Shown here piece after piece: positions 17,604 to 26,541 of a DNA stretch of 64,000 bases. The notes under the pieces were generated by a model. That model had not been told where the DNA came from, made no database searches, and saw only the letters and a program-made list of their open reading frames with translations. The stretch lies in NCBI GenBank assembly GCA_029202525.1, contig CP119325.1, positions 5,120,001 through 5,184,000 on the forward strand, in the 5' to 3' direction. Position 1 is the stretch's first letter. Every line of letters starts with the position of its first letter. The translations under genes were made by a program, and so were the position numbers. Source of the stretch: Candidatus Pseudomonas phytovorans. Its GTDB lineage: Bacteria; Pseudomonadota; Gammaproteobacteria; Pseudomonadales; Pseudomonadaceae.

Positions 17604-18383
17604 TCAGTGCCATCCCTCCAGGCGCATCGTCGAGCGCACCAACCTCTGCTCTTCTTCCTCGATTTCACGCAGGCTGTCCCTAATGCTGTGGATATGGTCG
17701 CGTGCTGCACGCTGAGCCTGCTCCGGAAGTTGCTCAATTACCGCGTGATAAAGACGAGAATGCTGCCTGTCGATCTGCCGCTTTTGCGGAGGCCGGCAAT
17801 AGAGGTTATTCACGGACGCGAAAACCGTATTGAGGGTCAGGTCGCTCAACCCCTGGAGCGTATGGACGAGCACCGGGTTGTGAGAAGCTTCGCTGATTGC
17901 TCTATGGAAAGCATGGTCGAGCGTAGCCTGCTCTTTGGGGTCATGGTTTTGCGGGGCAGAGTGAGCAGCCAGCATTTCCTCGTACCGTTTGCGAATCAGC
18001 AAACGATCCACGTCCGTTGCTCGCAACGCGGCGAGCCGTGCCGACTCACCTTCAAGTAGCGCCCGTACCTCCAGAAGGTCATACAGCGTACGACGCTGAG
18101 AGCTGAAGAGGTACATCATCGGTGGCGTGGCCAAGGTATTGGAAAGGTCAGCAACGAATGAGCCCCGCCCATGCTCCGTATCGATGATACCTCGACCACG
18201 CAACACCCGTAGACCTTCTCGCAATGCCGAACGTGAGCATCCCATTTTGGCCATGAGCCTGCGCTCGGAAGGCAGGGCCTGCCCTACTTTGATCACACCA
18301 TCCACGATCAACCGCTCAATACGTTCGGCGACCTGGTCTGCCACTTGGGTTTTTTCTTGTTTGCCCGAGTGCGAATTTTCCAT
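17604..18383 (-). CDS. FadR/GlcC-type GntR regulator of glycolate oxidase genes
   Basis: The 259-residue protein has a GntR winged helix at about residues 10-75 (VADQVAERIERLIVDGVIKVGQALPSERRL, then SRSALREGLRVLRGRGII) and an FCD effector domain after residue 100. The start at 18383 follows AGGGG; the frame runs open to 18746, but that extension overlaps the divergent promoter and has no family match. It is divergent from glcD, as glcC is in E. coli, and two CTGGT-N3-ACCAG sites lie between them. Glycolate or glyoxylate is the likely effector. The exact orthology to GlcC rather than LldR or PdhR is inferred from context. Confidence 0.9.
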   Translation of the reverse strand: MENSHSGKQEKTQVADQVAERIERLIVDGVIKVGQALPSERRLMAKMGCSRSALREGLRVLRGRGIIDTEHGRGSFVADLSNTLATPPMMYLFSSQRRTLYDLLEVRALLEGESARLAALRATDVDRLLIRKRYEEMLAAHSAPQNHDPKEQATLDHAFHRAISEASHNPVLVHTLQGLSDLTLNTVFASVNNLYCRPPQKRQIDRQHSRLYHAVIEQLPEQAQRAARDHIHSIRDSLREIEEEEQRLVRSTMRLEGWH

Positions 18384-18399
18384 CGTGACCCCTGATGAA

Positions 18400-18412
18400 C
18401 TGGTACTACCAG
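18400..18412. promoter_or_regulatory. GntR/FadR-type operator 1
   Basis: CTGGTACTACCAG is a perfect palindrome with the GGT-N3-ACC core seen in GlcC, LldR and PdhR operators. It begins 17 bases upstream of the regulator ATG, suggesting autorepression. Confidence 0.7.
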
Positions 18413-18494
18413 CCTGAAGTTGCAGGAAGACGTGCCTCAGTCTATCCCTGCTAGGGCTTGAGCCAAAGGGACTTCGGACAGTTGCCTTCAAAAA

Positions 18495-18507
18495 CTGGTC
18501 GTACCAG
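18495..18507. promoter_or_regulatory. GntR/FadR-type operator 2
   Basis: CTGGTCGTACCAG is the second copy of the same palindrome, 95 bp from the first, on the glcD side of the divergent region. The pair brackets the promoters of both the regulator and glcDEF. Confidence 0.7.
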
Positions 18508-18634
18508 ATCGCTCTCTTATCGACATGCTGGTCGCACCCGAGCAGTGTGGGACTAACTCCTGTTTTTGCCTGATGTACTTCTTCCGAACAGGGGCCGAAA
18601 TCACACAAGAACAAAAGCCGAACACGAGTGCGCG

Positions 18635-20134
18635 ATGAACATTCTCCATGATGAGCGTGTCGATGGTGCGTTGCCCAACATCGACAAAAATCAGGTGCTC
18701 GACCAGCTGTCCAGAGCCATGCCTGACCTCGAAATACTCTCCTCAACCGAGGAGCTCACACCTTACGAATGCGACGGCCTATCGGCCTATCGAGTCATGC
18801 CTTTGCTGGTCGTGATCCCGACCAGGATCGATCAAGTTCAGACCATTCTGAAAACTTGCTATGAGCTACGTGTGCCCGTCGTAGCGCGTGGGGCAGGTAC
18901 CGGTCTATCGGGCGGTGCATTGCCACATGAGCGAGGCATCCTACTCGTGATGGCTCGCTTCAACCAAATTATCGAAGTGAATCCTCTTGGGCGTTTTGCG
19001 AGGGCACAGCCGGGTGTGCGCAATCTGGCCATCTCTCAAGCCTCCGCATCCCATGGTCTCTACTACGCTCCCGATCCTTCATCACAGATCGCTTGCTCCA
19101 TCGGCGGCAACGTCGCTGAAAACGCAGGTGGCGTGCATTGCCTAAAATACGGATTGACCGTCAATAACATTCTCAAGGTCGAGATACTAACAATCGAGGG
19201 TGAACCCCTGACGCTAGGCAGCGATGCCTTGGACAGCCCGGGCTTTGACTTGCTGGCACTGTTCACAGGCTCGGAGGGTATGCTCGGCGTTATCACAGAA
19301 GTGACCGTGAAACTGCTCCCCAAACCGCAGGTCGCTCGAGTGCTGCTGGCAAGCTTCGACTGCGTAAAAAAGGCGGGCGCGGCAGTGGCGGACATCATCG
19401 CCGCTGGAATTATTCCTGGCGGTTTGGAGATGATGGACAACCTCTCTATCCGGGCCAGCGAGGATTTCATACACGCAGGCTACCCTGTAGACGCTGCTGC
19501 CATGCTGCTCTGCGAACTGGATGGAGTAGAAGCCGATGTCCAGGAAGATTGCGACCGAGTAAAAACCCTCCTGGAGCTAGCCGGCGCGACCGAAGTGCGC
19601 CTGGCTAAGGATGAGGCAGAGCGCGTGCGCTTCTGGGCAGGTCGAAAAAACGCATTTCCAGCTGTGGGGCGCATCTCCCCCGATTACTACTGCATGGACG
19701 GAACGATCCCTCGCCGTGAACTTCCACGAGTTCTCAATGGAATCGAGGAGCTTTCCAATACCTATGGGCTGCGCGTTGCAAATGTGTTCCATGCAGGAGA
19801 CGGCAATATGCATCCGCTGATCCTCTTCGATGCCAACCAAGAGGGTGAGCTGGAACGCGCCGAAGCGTTAGGCGGAAAGATTCTTGAGCTATGCGTGGAG
19901 GTAGGCGGCAGCATCACCGGTGAACACGGGGTTGGCCGAGAAAAAATCAATCAGATGTGCGCTCAATTCAATGGGGACGAGATCACCCTGATGCACGCGG
20001 TGAAGCACGCCTTTGATAAGCATGGCCTGCTCAACCCAGGGAAGAACATTCCAACACTCAATCGATGTGCTGAGTTCGGCTCGATGCACATCCACCACGG
20101 CAACCTGCCCTTCCCTGAGTTGGAGCGCTTCTGA
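18635..20134 (+). CDS. glcD: Glycolate oxidase subunit GlcD
   Basis: The FAD-linked subunit of glycolate oxidase oxidises glycolate to glyoxylate at the membrane. Starting at 18635 the protein has 499 residues, exactly the length of E. coli GlcD. It opens MNILHDERVDGALPNID and shares PYECDGLSAYRV, RGAGTGLSGGALP (FAD-binding, near residue 92), SSQIACSIGGNVAENAGG and FHAGDGNMHPLILFDAN. The ribosome site is weak (CGAG). The stop overlaps the glcE start. Control by the divergent FadR-type regulator is likely. Confidence 0.97.
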   Translation: MNILHDERVDGALPNIDKNQVLDQLSRAMPDLEILSSTEELTPYECDGLSAYRVMPLLVVIPTRIDQVQTILKTCYELRVPVVARGAGTGLSGGALPHERGILLVMARFNQIIEVNPLGRFARAQPGVRNLAISQASASHGLYYAPDPSSQIACSIGGNVAENAGGVHCLKYGLTVNNILKVEILTIEGEPLTLGSDALDSPGFDLLALFTGSEGMLGVITEVTVKLLPKPQVARVLLASFDCVKKAGAAVADIIAAGIIPGGLEMMDNLSIRASEDFIHAGYPVDAAAMLLCELDGVEADVQEDCDRVKTLLELAGATEVRLAKDEAERVRFWAGRKNAFPAVGRISPDYYCMDGTIPRRELPRVLNGIEELSNTYGLRVANVFHAGDGNMHPLILFDANQEGELERAEALGGKILELCVEVGGSITGEHGVGREKINQMCAQFNGDEITLMHAVKHAFDKHGLLNPGKNIPTLNRCAEFGSMHIHHGNLPFPELERF

Positions 20135-21186
20135 TGCAGCACGATCATGACAACAGCGCGGATCTGCTGGAGCAGGTCAACTACGCGCTCAATGAGGATA
20201 TCCCTCTACGCATTCAGGGAAGCAACAGTAAGCACATGCTGGGAGGGCACGTCGCGGGCGAAGTCCTCGATACCCGTATCCATCGCGGCATCGTTAACTA
20301 TGATCCGACCGAGCTCGTCATCACTGCTCGCGCCGGTACTTCTCTATGGGAGATTGAAGCGGCGCTAGATCACGCTGGCCAGATGCTCCCATTCGAACCT
20401 CCTCATTTTGGCCCTGATGCCACAGTGGGCGGCATGGTTGCCAGCGGGCTCTCAGGGCCTCGCCGCCCTTGGGCCGGCGCCGTACGTGATTACGTCTTAG
20501 GCGTCCGGGTGATCATCGGGAACGGCAAACACCTGAAGTTTGGTGGCGAGGTCATGAAGAACGTAGCCGGCTACGACCTCTCCCGCCTCATGGCTGGCAG
20601 CTTTGGCTGCTTAGGTGTCATCACCGAGGTTTCGCTCAAAGTACTTCCCAAGCCGCGTACGTGTGCCAGCCTGTCGTTGGACATGGATCCTGCGCAAGCT
20701 CTGGCGAACCTCGCTCGCTGGGGACAACAACCGATTCCGATCAGCGCTGCATGCCACGATGGCTCTCTGCTGCACCTACGCATCGAGGGTGGCGAAGGTT
20801 CGGTGAGGTCGGCACTGAGCATGCTGGGCGGTGAGTCGCTGGAGAACAGCTACTGGCGAGACTTGCGCGAACATGACACCGATTTTTTCAAGAGGCAGGA
20901 AGGGCTGTGGCGTATCTCTCTGCCTAGCAATATTTCGCCTTACATCCTACCAGGGAAGCAAATACTGGACTGGGGCGGTGCTCAACGCTGGCTCAAGACT
21001 AACGAGGGTGCACAGGTGATCCGGGAAGTAGTCGAACAAGCGGGTGGGCATGCGACGTGTTACGCCCAAGGTGATGATTCCCTCCCTCGTGTATCGAAGG
21101 CGCTGATGAAGTATCAGAAGAATCTGAAGAACCAGTTCGACCCTCAGAACATCTTCAACCCTGGCCGCATCAGCGCGGAGGCATAG
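20134..21186 (+). CDS. glcE: Glycolate oxidase FAD-binding subunit GlcE
   Basis: The 350-residue protein has an FAD_binding_4 domain with IRIQGSNSKHMLGG near residue 26, EVLDTRIHRGIVNYDPTELV, and FGPDATVGGMVASGLSGPRRPW near 89-110. A C-terminal oxidase domain ends NQFDPQNIFNPGRIS. It overlaps glcD by one base (TGATG) and precedes glcF by 8 bp, so the three are translationally coupled. GlcE is required with GlcD and GlcF for glycolate oxidase activity. Confidence 0.97.
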   Translation: MQHDHDNSADLLEQVNYALNEDIPLRIQGSNSKHMLGGHVAGEVLDTRIHRGIVNYDPTELVITARAGTSLWEIEAALDHAGQMLPFEPPHFGPDATVGGMVASGLSGPRRPWAGAVRDYVLGVRVIIGNGKHLKFGGEVMKNVAGYDLSRLMAGSFGCLGVITEVSLKVLPKPRTCASLSLDMDPAQALANLARWGQQPIPISAACHDGSLLHLRIEGGEGSVRSALSMLGGESLENSYWRDLREHDTDFFKRQEGLWRISLPSNISPYILPGKQILDWGGAQRWLKTNEGAQVIREVVEQAGGHATCYAQGDDSLPRVSKALMKYQKNLKNQFDPQNIFNPGRISAEA

Positions 21187-21194
21187 GATAATCA

Positions 21195-22466
21195 ATGCAA
21201 ACCGTACTTAGCCCAAAAGCCAAAGAGCTCCCCAGAGCAGAAGAGGCGGAGAAAATACTCCGTTCATGTGTGCACTGCGGATTCTGCACTGCTACATGCC
21301 CAACCTATCAGTTGCTCGGCGATGAACTCGACGGGCCGCGCGGTCGGATCTATCTGATTAAGCAAGTTCTCGAAGGCAATGAAGTAACCGCCAAAACACA
21401 GGAACACCTTGATCGGTGCCTGACGTGCAGGAACTGTGAAACGACCTGCCCATCGGGCGTTCAATACCACAACCTGCTAGATATCGGTCGTGAAGTGGTT
21501 GAGAAGGCGGTTCCACGCTCTCTTGCCCAGCGCCTGCTGAGAACCGGCATCAGGACGGTGATACCACGCCCAAGTTTGTTCAAGGCACTATGCTCGACTG
21601 GGATGGTTTTCAGACCCTTACTTCCAAGCAGCCTGAAGCGAAAAATCCCTCCGCTGCCCGAGCCGCCTAAAGAACGGCCTCGCCGGCACCATAAACGCAA
21701 GGTGCTGATGCTGGAGGGCTGCGTTCAACCCACGCTGTCCCCCAATACCAATGCAGCAGCTGCCCGGGTACTCGATAAATTTGGTATCTCGGTGGTAAGC
21801 GCGCCTGAAGCGGGTTGCTGCGGTGCTGTGGACTACCATCTGAATGCGCAAGAACGGGGCTTAGAACGTGCCCGGCGCAACATAGATAGCTGGTGGCCGG
21901 CAGTCCAGCAGGGCGCTGAGGCGATCGTGCAAACGGCCAGCGGATGTGGGGCATTCGTCCGTGATTATGGGCATTTGCTGGAGCACGACCAGGAATATGC
22001 CGAAAAAGCTCGAATTGTCAGTGCATTGACCAAAGACCTCGCTGAGGTGATCAGGGCCGAGTCGATTGAGAATTTGAACCCAAGCGCAAGTCAGCGCATC
22101 GCATTCCACTGCCCTTGCACGCTGCAGCACGCACAAAAATTAGGTGGCGCGGTGGAAGACATTCTCACTCGCTTTGGATTTTCATTGACCTCGGTACCCG
22201 ATGGCCACCTGTGCTGCGGCTCAGCCGGTACCTACTCCATTACACAACCAGAACTATCAATGCGCCTGCGAGACCAGAAGCTCAAAGCGCTTGAAAGTGG
22301 CAATCCCGATGAGATCGTCACGGCCAACATCGGTTGTCAGACCCATCTCAGCGGAGCACGAAAAAAACCGGTTAGGCATTGGATTGAGATTGTTGAGGAA
22401 AGCTTAAATCCTCAACCTCAGCCTATCGAAAGCAGACCTGAAAATATGATACCCCCATTCGCCTAA
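21195..22466 (+). CDS. glcF: Glycolate oxidase iron-sulfur subunit GlcF
   Basis: The 423-residue protein has two 4Fe-4S ferredoxin motifs, with Cys25, 28, 31 and 35 (CVHCGFCTATC) and Cys75, 78, 81 and 85 (CLTCRNCETTC). Two CCG-type domains follow, with EAGCCGAVDYHL and HLCCGSAGTYS. It passes electrons from the flavin subunits to the respiratory chain. No glcG follows directly; the only GlcG-like gene here is at 1834-2241. The C-terminus has a polar tail of about 20 residues after the last conserved segment. Confidence 0.97.
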   Translation: MQTVLSPKAKELPRAEEAEKILRSCVHCGFCTATCPTYQLLGDELDGPRGRIYLIKQVLEGNEVTAKTQEHLDRCLTCRNCETTCPSGVQYHNLLDIGREVVEKAVPRSLAQRLLRTGIRTVIPRPSLFKALCSTGMVFRPLLPSSLKRKIPPLPEPPKERPRRHHKRKVLMLEGCVQPTLSPNTNAAAARVLDKFGISVVSAPEAGCCGAVDYHLNAQERGLERARRNIDSWWPAVQQGAEAIVQTASGCGAFVRDYGHLLEHDQEYAEKARIVSALTKDLAEVIRAESIENLNPSASQRIAFHCPCTLQHAQKLGGAVEDILTRFGFSLTSVPDGHLCCGSAGTYSITQPELSMRLRDQKLKALESGNPDEIVTANIGCQTHLSGARKKPVRHWIEIVEESLNPQPQPIESRPENMIPPFA

Positions 22467-22814
22467 TATAACTTCCAACAGAATAAACGCCGAGAGAACC
22501 AGATTATTTAACTGTGCAATCTCGGCCCCAAAAAACACCCGGTAAATTATTTCTGATAAGAGCGCATTATCAGCCTTGAAAATAAATGCCGTTCAGTCAC
22601 TTTTCAATCACATCTTCAATATATGCCTTTCGTTATGTTAACGTGCGCGCTGAGCAAAGGTTACAGGCACAAAACAGACAAGGCCCGGAACACGCTTAAT
22701 TTATTTAGCCAGCTTTGAGCGATGGGGGGCAGCTAGCACCCAATACCTAACCGTACTCGTAGAGATCCAATCTCTTGAGTGCGGCTTTGCTCGTTACCGT
22801 ATGAGGTGTGTACT
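22467..22814. promoter_or_regulatory. Intergenic region glcF to MFS gene
   Basis: No gene is seen in about 350 bp. The stretch is AT-rich and contains the LysR-type box at 22553-22573, about 240 bp before the MFS start, and the likely MFS promoter. No T-rich terminator hairpin for glcDEF could be made out. Confidence 0.55.
22553..22573. promoter_or_regulatory. LysR-type box, copy 3 (CTGATAA-N7-TTATCAG)
   Basis: The 14 defined bases are identical to those of the copy at 9190-9210, with the same seven-base spacer length. The left flank (ATTATTT before CTGATAA) also resembles the other copy. It lies upstream of the MFS gene and downstream of glcF. Confidence 0.65.
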
Positions 22815-23993
22815 TTGTCGATATTCAAAAGCCAGAAGGCGCTTGTAGAGCTCGCCCTTATCCTCGGCGTGTTCTCGTTATGCACCGGTGAGTTCGCCGT
22901 TATGGGACTGCTGTCAAACCTATCCACGGCCTTCGCTAAGCCTGAAACAACTGTCGCCCATCTGATCAGTGCCTACGCACTCGGTGTAGTGATTGGTGCT
23001 CCCATCATGGTGCTGGTTGGCGTATACCTCAAAAAACGTAATCTGATCCTGTTCCTGCTGGGCATTTACACCGTATCGAACGCGCTCAGCCTGCTCGCGC
23101 CAAATTACGAGACACTGCTGCTCTCGCGCCTTATCGCAGGATTCCCCCACGCAGCCTATTTCGGTGTAGCTGCGACGATTGCGGCATCCATGGCTCCTTT
23201 CAACAAGCGTGGCAAGGCAGTCAGCAGGATTCTGATGGGGGTCACAGCAGCGATTCTTATAGGCGCACCAGGTGCCACATTCCTCGGGCAAGCCATGGGC
23301 TGGCGGTGGGTATTCGGCAGCATTACCCTCCTCAGCGTAATGAGCTTGATACTGCTGTATCGTCATGCCCCTGAGGTGGAACAAGAGGCTCGGATGAATT
23401 TCCGGAATGAGATCGCCTCGTTCAAAAGCACCCAGGTTTGGCTCGCACTGGCCATCGGCGCCATTGGTTTCTCCGGCATGTTCGGTGTCTACAGCTATCT
23501 GGCTCCTACCGTGCTCCATGTGACCAAATTGGGCGAAAACTGGATTGCACCAATGCTCGCAGTTTTCGGTGTGGGCACCATGATCGGTAATTATGCCGGT
23601 GGCTGGCTATACGATAAGTACAAATTCGTCGCCGTGAATCAGGTGATGATTTTCAGCGTTGTAGTTCTATTCGCCTTCCCACTGCTGTCCCAGTCTGTAA
23701 CCGGCATTATCTTCGGTGCACTCATGCTGGGCTGCATGGTTGCACTGACGCCTGCCCTGCAGATGCGACTCATGGACATCAGCAAGCATGGCCAGTCATT
23801 GGTAGCGGCATCGAACCATGCAGCGCTCAATTTCGCCAACGCCTTAGGGCCTTGGATCTGCGGTCAGGCGATCAATGCGGGATGGGGATGGACTTCAACG
23901 GGCTACGTGGGCGCAGCTATGGCGGTTGCAGGATGCCTCATTTACTCGCTAGCACGACTGCTAGAAAAGCGATCCAATGTGGTCTCTGGTTAA
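22815..23993 (+). CDS. MFS transporter, AraJ-like (DHA1 type)
   Basis: The protein has about 12 transmembrane helices. SLCTGEFAVMGLLSNLS near the N-terminus and SRLIAGFPHAAYFGVAA near residue 104 are typical of the AraJ-like drug:H+ antiporter-1 group, which mostly export. Start choice: the frame is open from a GTG at 22779, but GAGGTG lies six bases before a TTG at 22815, giving 392 residues beginning MSIFKSQKA; this is preferred. It probably exports a pathway intermediate or a toxic analogue. It is convergent with the TetR gene. Confidence 0.85.
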   Translation: MSIFKSQKALVELALILGVFSLCTGEFAVMGLLSNLSTAFAKPETTVAHLISAYALGVVIGAPIMVLVGVYLKKRNLILFLLGIYTVSNALSLLAPNYETLLLSRLIAGFPHAAYFGVAATIAASMAPFNKRGKAVSRILMGVTAAILIGAPGATFLGQAMGWRWVFGSITLLSVMSLILLYRHAPEVEQEARMNFRNEIASFKSTQVWLALAIGAIGFSGMFGVYSYLAPTVLHVTKLGENWIAPMLAVFGVGTMIGNYAGGWLYDKYKFVAVNQVMIFSVVVLFAFPLLSQSVTGIIFGALMLGCMVALTPALQMRLMDISKHGQSLVAASNHAALNFANALGPWICGQAINAGWGWTSTGYVGAAMAVAGCLIYSLARLLEKRSNVVSG

Positions 23994-24000
23994 ACGGCAA

Positions 24001-24041
24001 CTGTTAGTCAGGACGCTTAAAATGGGCATCCTGACTAACAG
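24001..24041. terminator. Inverted repeat between convergent MFS and TetR genes
   Basis: CTGTTAGTCAGGA at 24001-24013 and its exact complement at 24029-24041 form a 13-bp stem with a 15-base loop. It lies between two convergent genes; the T-runs are poor, so it is a likely but not ideal terminator. Confidence 0.6.
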
Positions 24042-24070
24042 TCACGATCGAAGAACCAAACAAAAAAACA

Positions 24071-24712
24071 CTACCTCATTAGCTTTTCAGAAGCATTTAA
24101 GACATAGCCGACCGCACGATCTAAATCCTCTTCACTTCCATCCCAGTGCCACCAGGCACCTATAGTATCTACAAGCTTTCGCAGCGCGCGAGCGTTTCTA
24201 GGACAGTCTGCGCCCACCAGATCCTGCGCAACGGCAAAATACATGTGATCACAAAAATCTTCCCAATCGTCGACTTCAGACCGAAGAGCTTCTGGTAAAA
24301 CTTTAGCAATTCTATCAGTCGCTATCAGCGCGTCCCACATATCGTTCTCAGGGCGCCGCAATTGTTGAGAAACATGAAACGTGATCAGTGCAGACCAATA
24401 GTCCTCAGGGGTTCGGCACTCTTGCACTGCATCACACAAAGCTTGCGCGAAATTATTATAATGCCACCTTAACGCGGCACAAAGTATCTGCTCTCGCCCC
24501 TCAGGGAAGTGGAAATAGATAGTCGGAGGTTTCACGCCAGCTGCGCTAGCCAAACTTCGCATGGAAACATTAGAAATGCCCTCAAGCGTAGCAACTCTAA
24601 GGAAGGACTCCAGGATAACCTGCTTACTTTTTGTTAACTCATTCCAGTCGAACGTATTCAGGTAACCCTTGAGACGTTCTAGCATATTCACAGTATATTG
24701 AGTGCTACGCAT
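24071..24712 (-). CDS. TetR/AcrR-family regulator
   Basis: The 213-residue protein carries a TetR helix-turn-helix at about residues 30-75: KQVILESFLRVATLEGISNVSMRSLA, then AGVKPPTIYFHFPEGREQIL. The rest is a helical ligand-binding domain with many aromatic residues. It lies between the MFS exporter and the second permease and could control either one or the P450 operon. I found no clear palindrome in its own upstream 120 bp. The DNA here is visibly AT-richer than the core. Confidence 0.88.
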   Translation of the reverse strand: MRSTQYTVNMLERLKGYLNTFDWNELTKSKQVILESFLRVATLEGISNVSMRSLASAAGVKPPTIYFHFPEGREQILCAALRWHYNNFAQALCDAVQECRTPEDYWSALITFHVSQQLRRPENDMWDALIATDRIAKVLPEALRSEVDDWEDFCDHMYFAVAQDLVGADCPRNARALRKLVDTIGAWWHWDGSEEDLDRAVGYVLNASEKLMR

Positions 24713-24835
24713 AATTCCCTACCATCGTGCTCGGCTCAGACAGTCGCGACTCACCTTAGCACACTATCACATACCAACTGCCAGTCATACATCACGCCTG
24801 AGTGAAACCCCACACCCAAGCGTGAGGCAAATCCT

Positions 24836-26299
24836 TCAATTGTGGGCTCGACCAAGCTTGGCAAAAGTTTCTGGCTTAGTTTTTTTATAGAACGAAGCTA
24901 AAACCATCCCCATTACTTGTACGAAAATTATCCCATATAGCATCCATACGCGCTCACCAGGCTCCCCACCGACTAATAGCTCAAAGTTTTCCGCCACCAA
25001 GACGATCAGTCCCACAAAGAAGACAGTTGAAATGGATGGAGCTAAGCAGGACTTAACGAAACTTGCATTCGCAAATCTTCCCTTTGTGAAATACCACATC
25101 AAAGCTGAAATATTGACCAAGGTCAGCAAACAGATAACGCCGGCTGTGCCCACACCAGAAAGCTGACCATAAAGAAGATCAGGATTTACTCTTAAAGCGA
25201 TGAATGGCATCAGGACGATCAGAACAAGCACCGAAACCGAAAACGAAGCCTTGTATGGCGAACCATGCTTGGGGTGAACAGAAGCCAAAAAATTAGGGAG
25301 TGCGCCGTCCGTCCCGAGATTATACATGTACCGGGCAAGAACATTATGGATCGAAAGAATACAGGCAAATGAGGAAGTGAGAATCAAGGCGGATATCATT
25401 ACGTGCACTGGCCCTTCAGAAAACCTAGCAAAAGCGCCGGTGAACATCGAGGCAGGAGAGTTAGATGCAACACTCTGGACACTGGTTCCATAAGCCATAA
25501 TCATGGCAAACGCACAAAGTGTGTAAATCCCTCCAATGAACAGTACAGCTCCATAGGTCGCTTTTGGGATTGTGGTATCTGGCAGTTTAACCTCATCGCG
25601 AAATAACGCCGTAGCCTCAAACCCCATGAAAAAAGACACCACAAAAAGCATTGCAAACGGCAAGTTAACATCTGGCTTGTTGAGCTCACTTGGCGCGAAT
25701 GCAGCAGCTGGAGAAATACTAGGTTCCCCGCCAATGAGAACACTCAAGGCAAAAATTAAGCACACTAGAACTTCGGCAATCATGACCCACGTCAGCACCT
25801 TTGCAGATAGCTCAACATTTAAATACCCTAAGACTCCTACCGCCAGCCAGCACCCAATTGCATACCAATACCACGGTAAACTTCCACCACTAATCTCGCG
25901 ATTTAACTCAGCACAGGACACTCCAAAGTACGAAGCCACTCCCGTTAAAATCAGGAAATATGCAACCGCAGCCATCAATCCAGATCCAAGCCCAGCTTCT
26001 TTACCCAAGCCATGACTTATAAACGAATAGAAATCCCCTGGGCGTTTAACTGTAGTATTCAGTGTCACATACCCAACACTGAAAATCAGTATCATTGCAG
26101 TGACAAGCAAAAATGCAAGCGGGCTTGCAACACCACCAAACATGAGCGCAACAGGTATGTAACCTGAGACTGTGGTAAGCGGCGCAGAAAAAGCCAGCAC
26201 CGTTAGCGCTAGACTTAGAGCGCCCATTTGACCCGTTAGCCGACTACGCGCCTCACCGGAAGCTCTAGTTGCTCCCCCTACCTCTGCAGTTATCGTCAT
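24836..26299 (-). CDS. APC-family amino-acid permease (copy 2)
   Basis: The 487-residue protein is a clear paralogue of the permease at 7474-8943: it shares GALSLALTVLAFSAPLTTVSGYIPV near the N-terminus, MGFEATALFRDEVKLPDTTI in the helix 6 region, VLARYMYNLGTDGALP and FELLVGGEPGER at the C-terminus. About 12 helices are expected. The base composition differs from copy 1 and matches the adjoining P450 genes, so the two copies probably came from different donors rather than from a recent local duplication. It lies downstream of the P450 operon on the same strand, with 242 bp between. Confidence 0.92.
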   Translation of the reverse strand: MTITAEVGGATRASGEARSRLTGQMGALSLALTVLAFSAPLTTVSGYIPVALMFGGVASPLAFLLVTAMILIFSVGYVTLNTTVKRPGDFYSFISHGLGKEAGLGSGLMAAVAYFLILTGVASYFGVSCAELNREISGGSLPWYWYAIGCWLAVGVLGYLNVELSAKVLTWVMIAEVLVCLIFALSVLIGGEPSISPAAAFAPSELNKPDVNLPFAMLFVVSFFMGFEATALFRDEVKLPDTTIPKATYGAVLFIGGIYTLCAFAMIMAYGTSVQSVASNSPASMFTGAFARFSEGPVHVMISALILTSSFACILSIHNVLARYMYNLGTDGALPNFLASVHPKHGSPYKASFSVSVLVLIVLMPFIALRVNPDLLYGQLSGVGTAGVICLLTLVNISALMWYFTKGRFANASFVKSCLAPSISTVFFVGLIVLVAENFELLVGGEPGERVWMLYGIIFVQVMGMVLASFYKKTKPETFAKLGRAHN

Positions 26300-26541
26300 A
26301 AAACGATCCTCGACAAGTATAAATTTAACGTCAGTTCGGCAGAAAAGGAGGCACCACGTTATTATTTATTTCACCGCAAATTTGCATAGACTTCAGAAAT
26401 CAAAATATCAGTAACACCGGCTATGCAGCTTTTCAAAAATATCAGACAGCCTTTGATATTCTTTTTCACATTTCGCACCTTATAATTGACACGAAAACCA
26501 GCATTTGAATAAGAAATCAAGCTTCCATGCTGATCCAGACC
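26300..26541. promoter_or_regulatory. Promoter region of permease 2
   Basis: The 242-bp AT-rich gap carries AATATCA at 26438-26444 and TGATATT at 26454-26460, an exact inverted repeat with a nine-base spacer. It resembles but does not match the CTGATAA-N7 boxes, and could bind the nearby TetR protein or another regulator. No gene is seen. Confidence 0.45.

Noticed and set aside
18384..18746. N-terminal extension of the FadR-type regulator
   Set aside because: The upstream frame has no family match, crosses the two operators and the glcD promoter region, and the ATG at 18383 has a good ribosome site.
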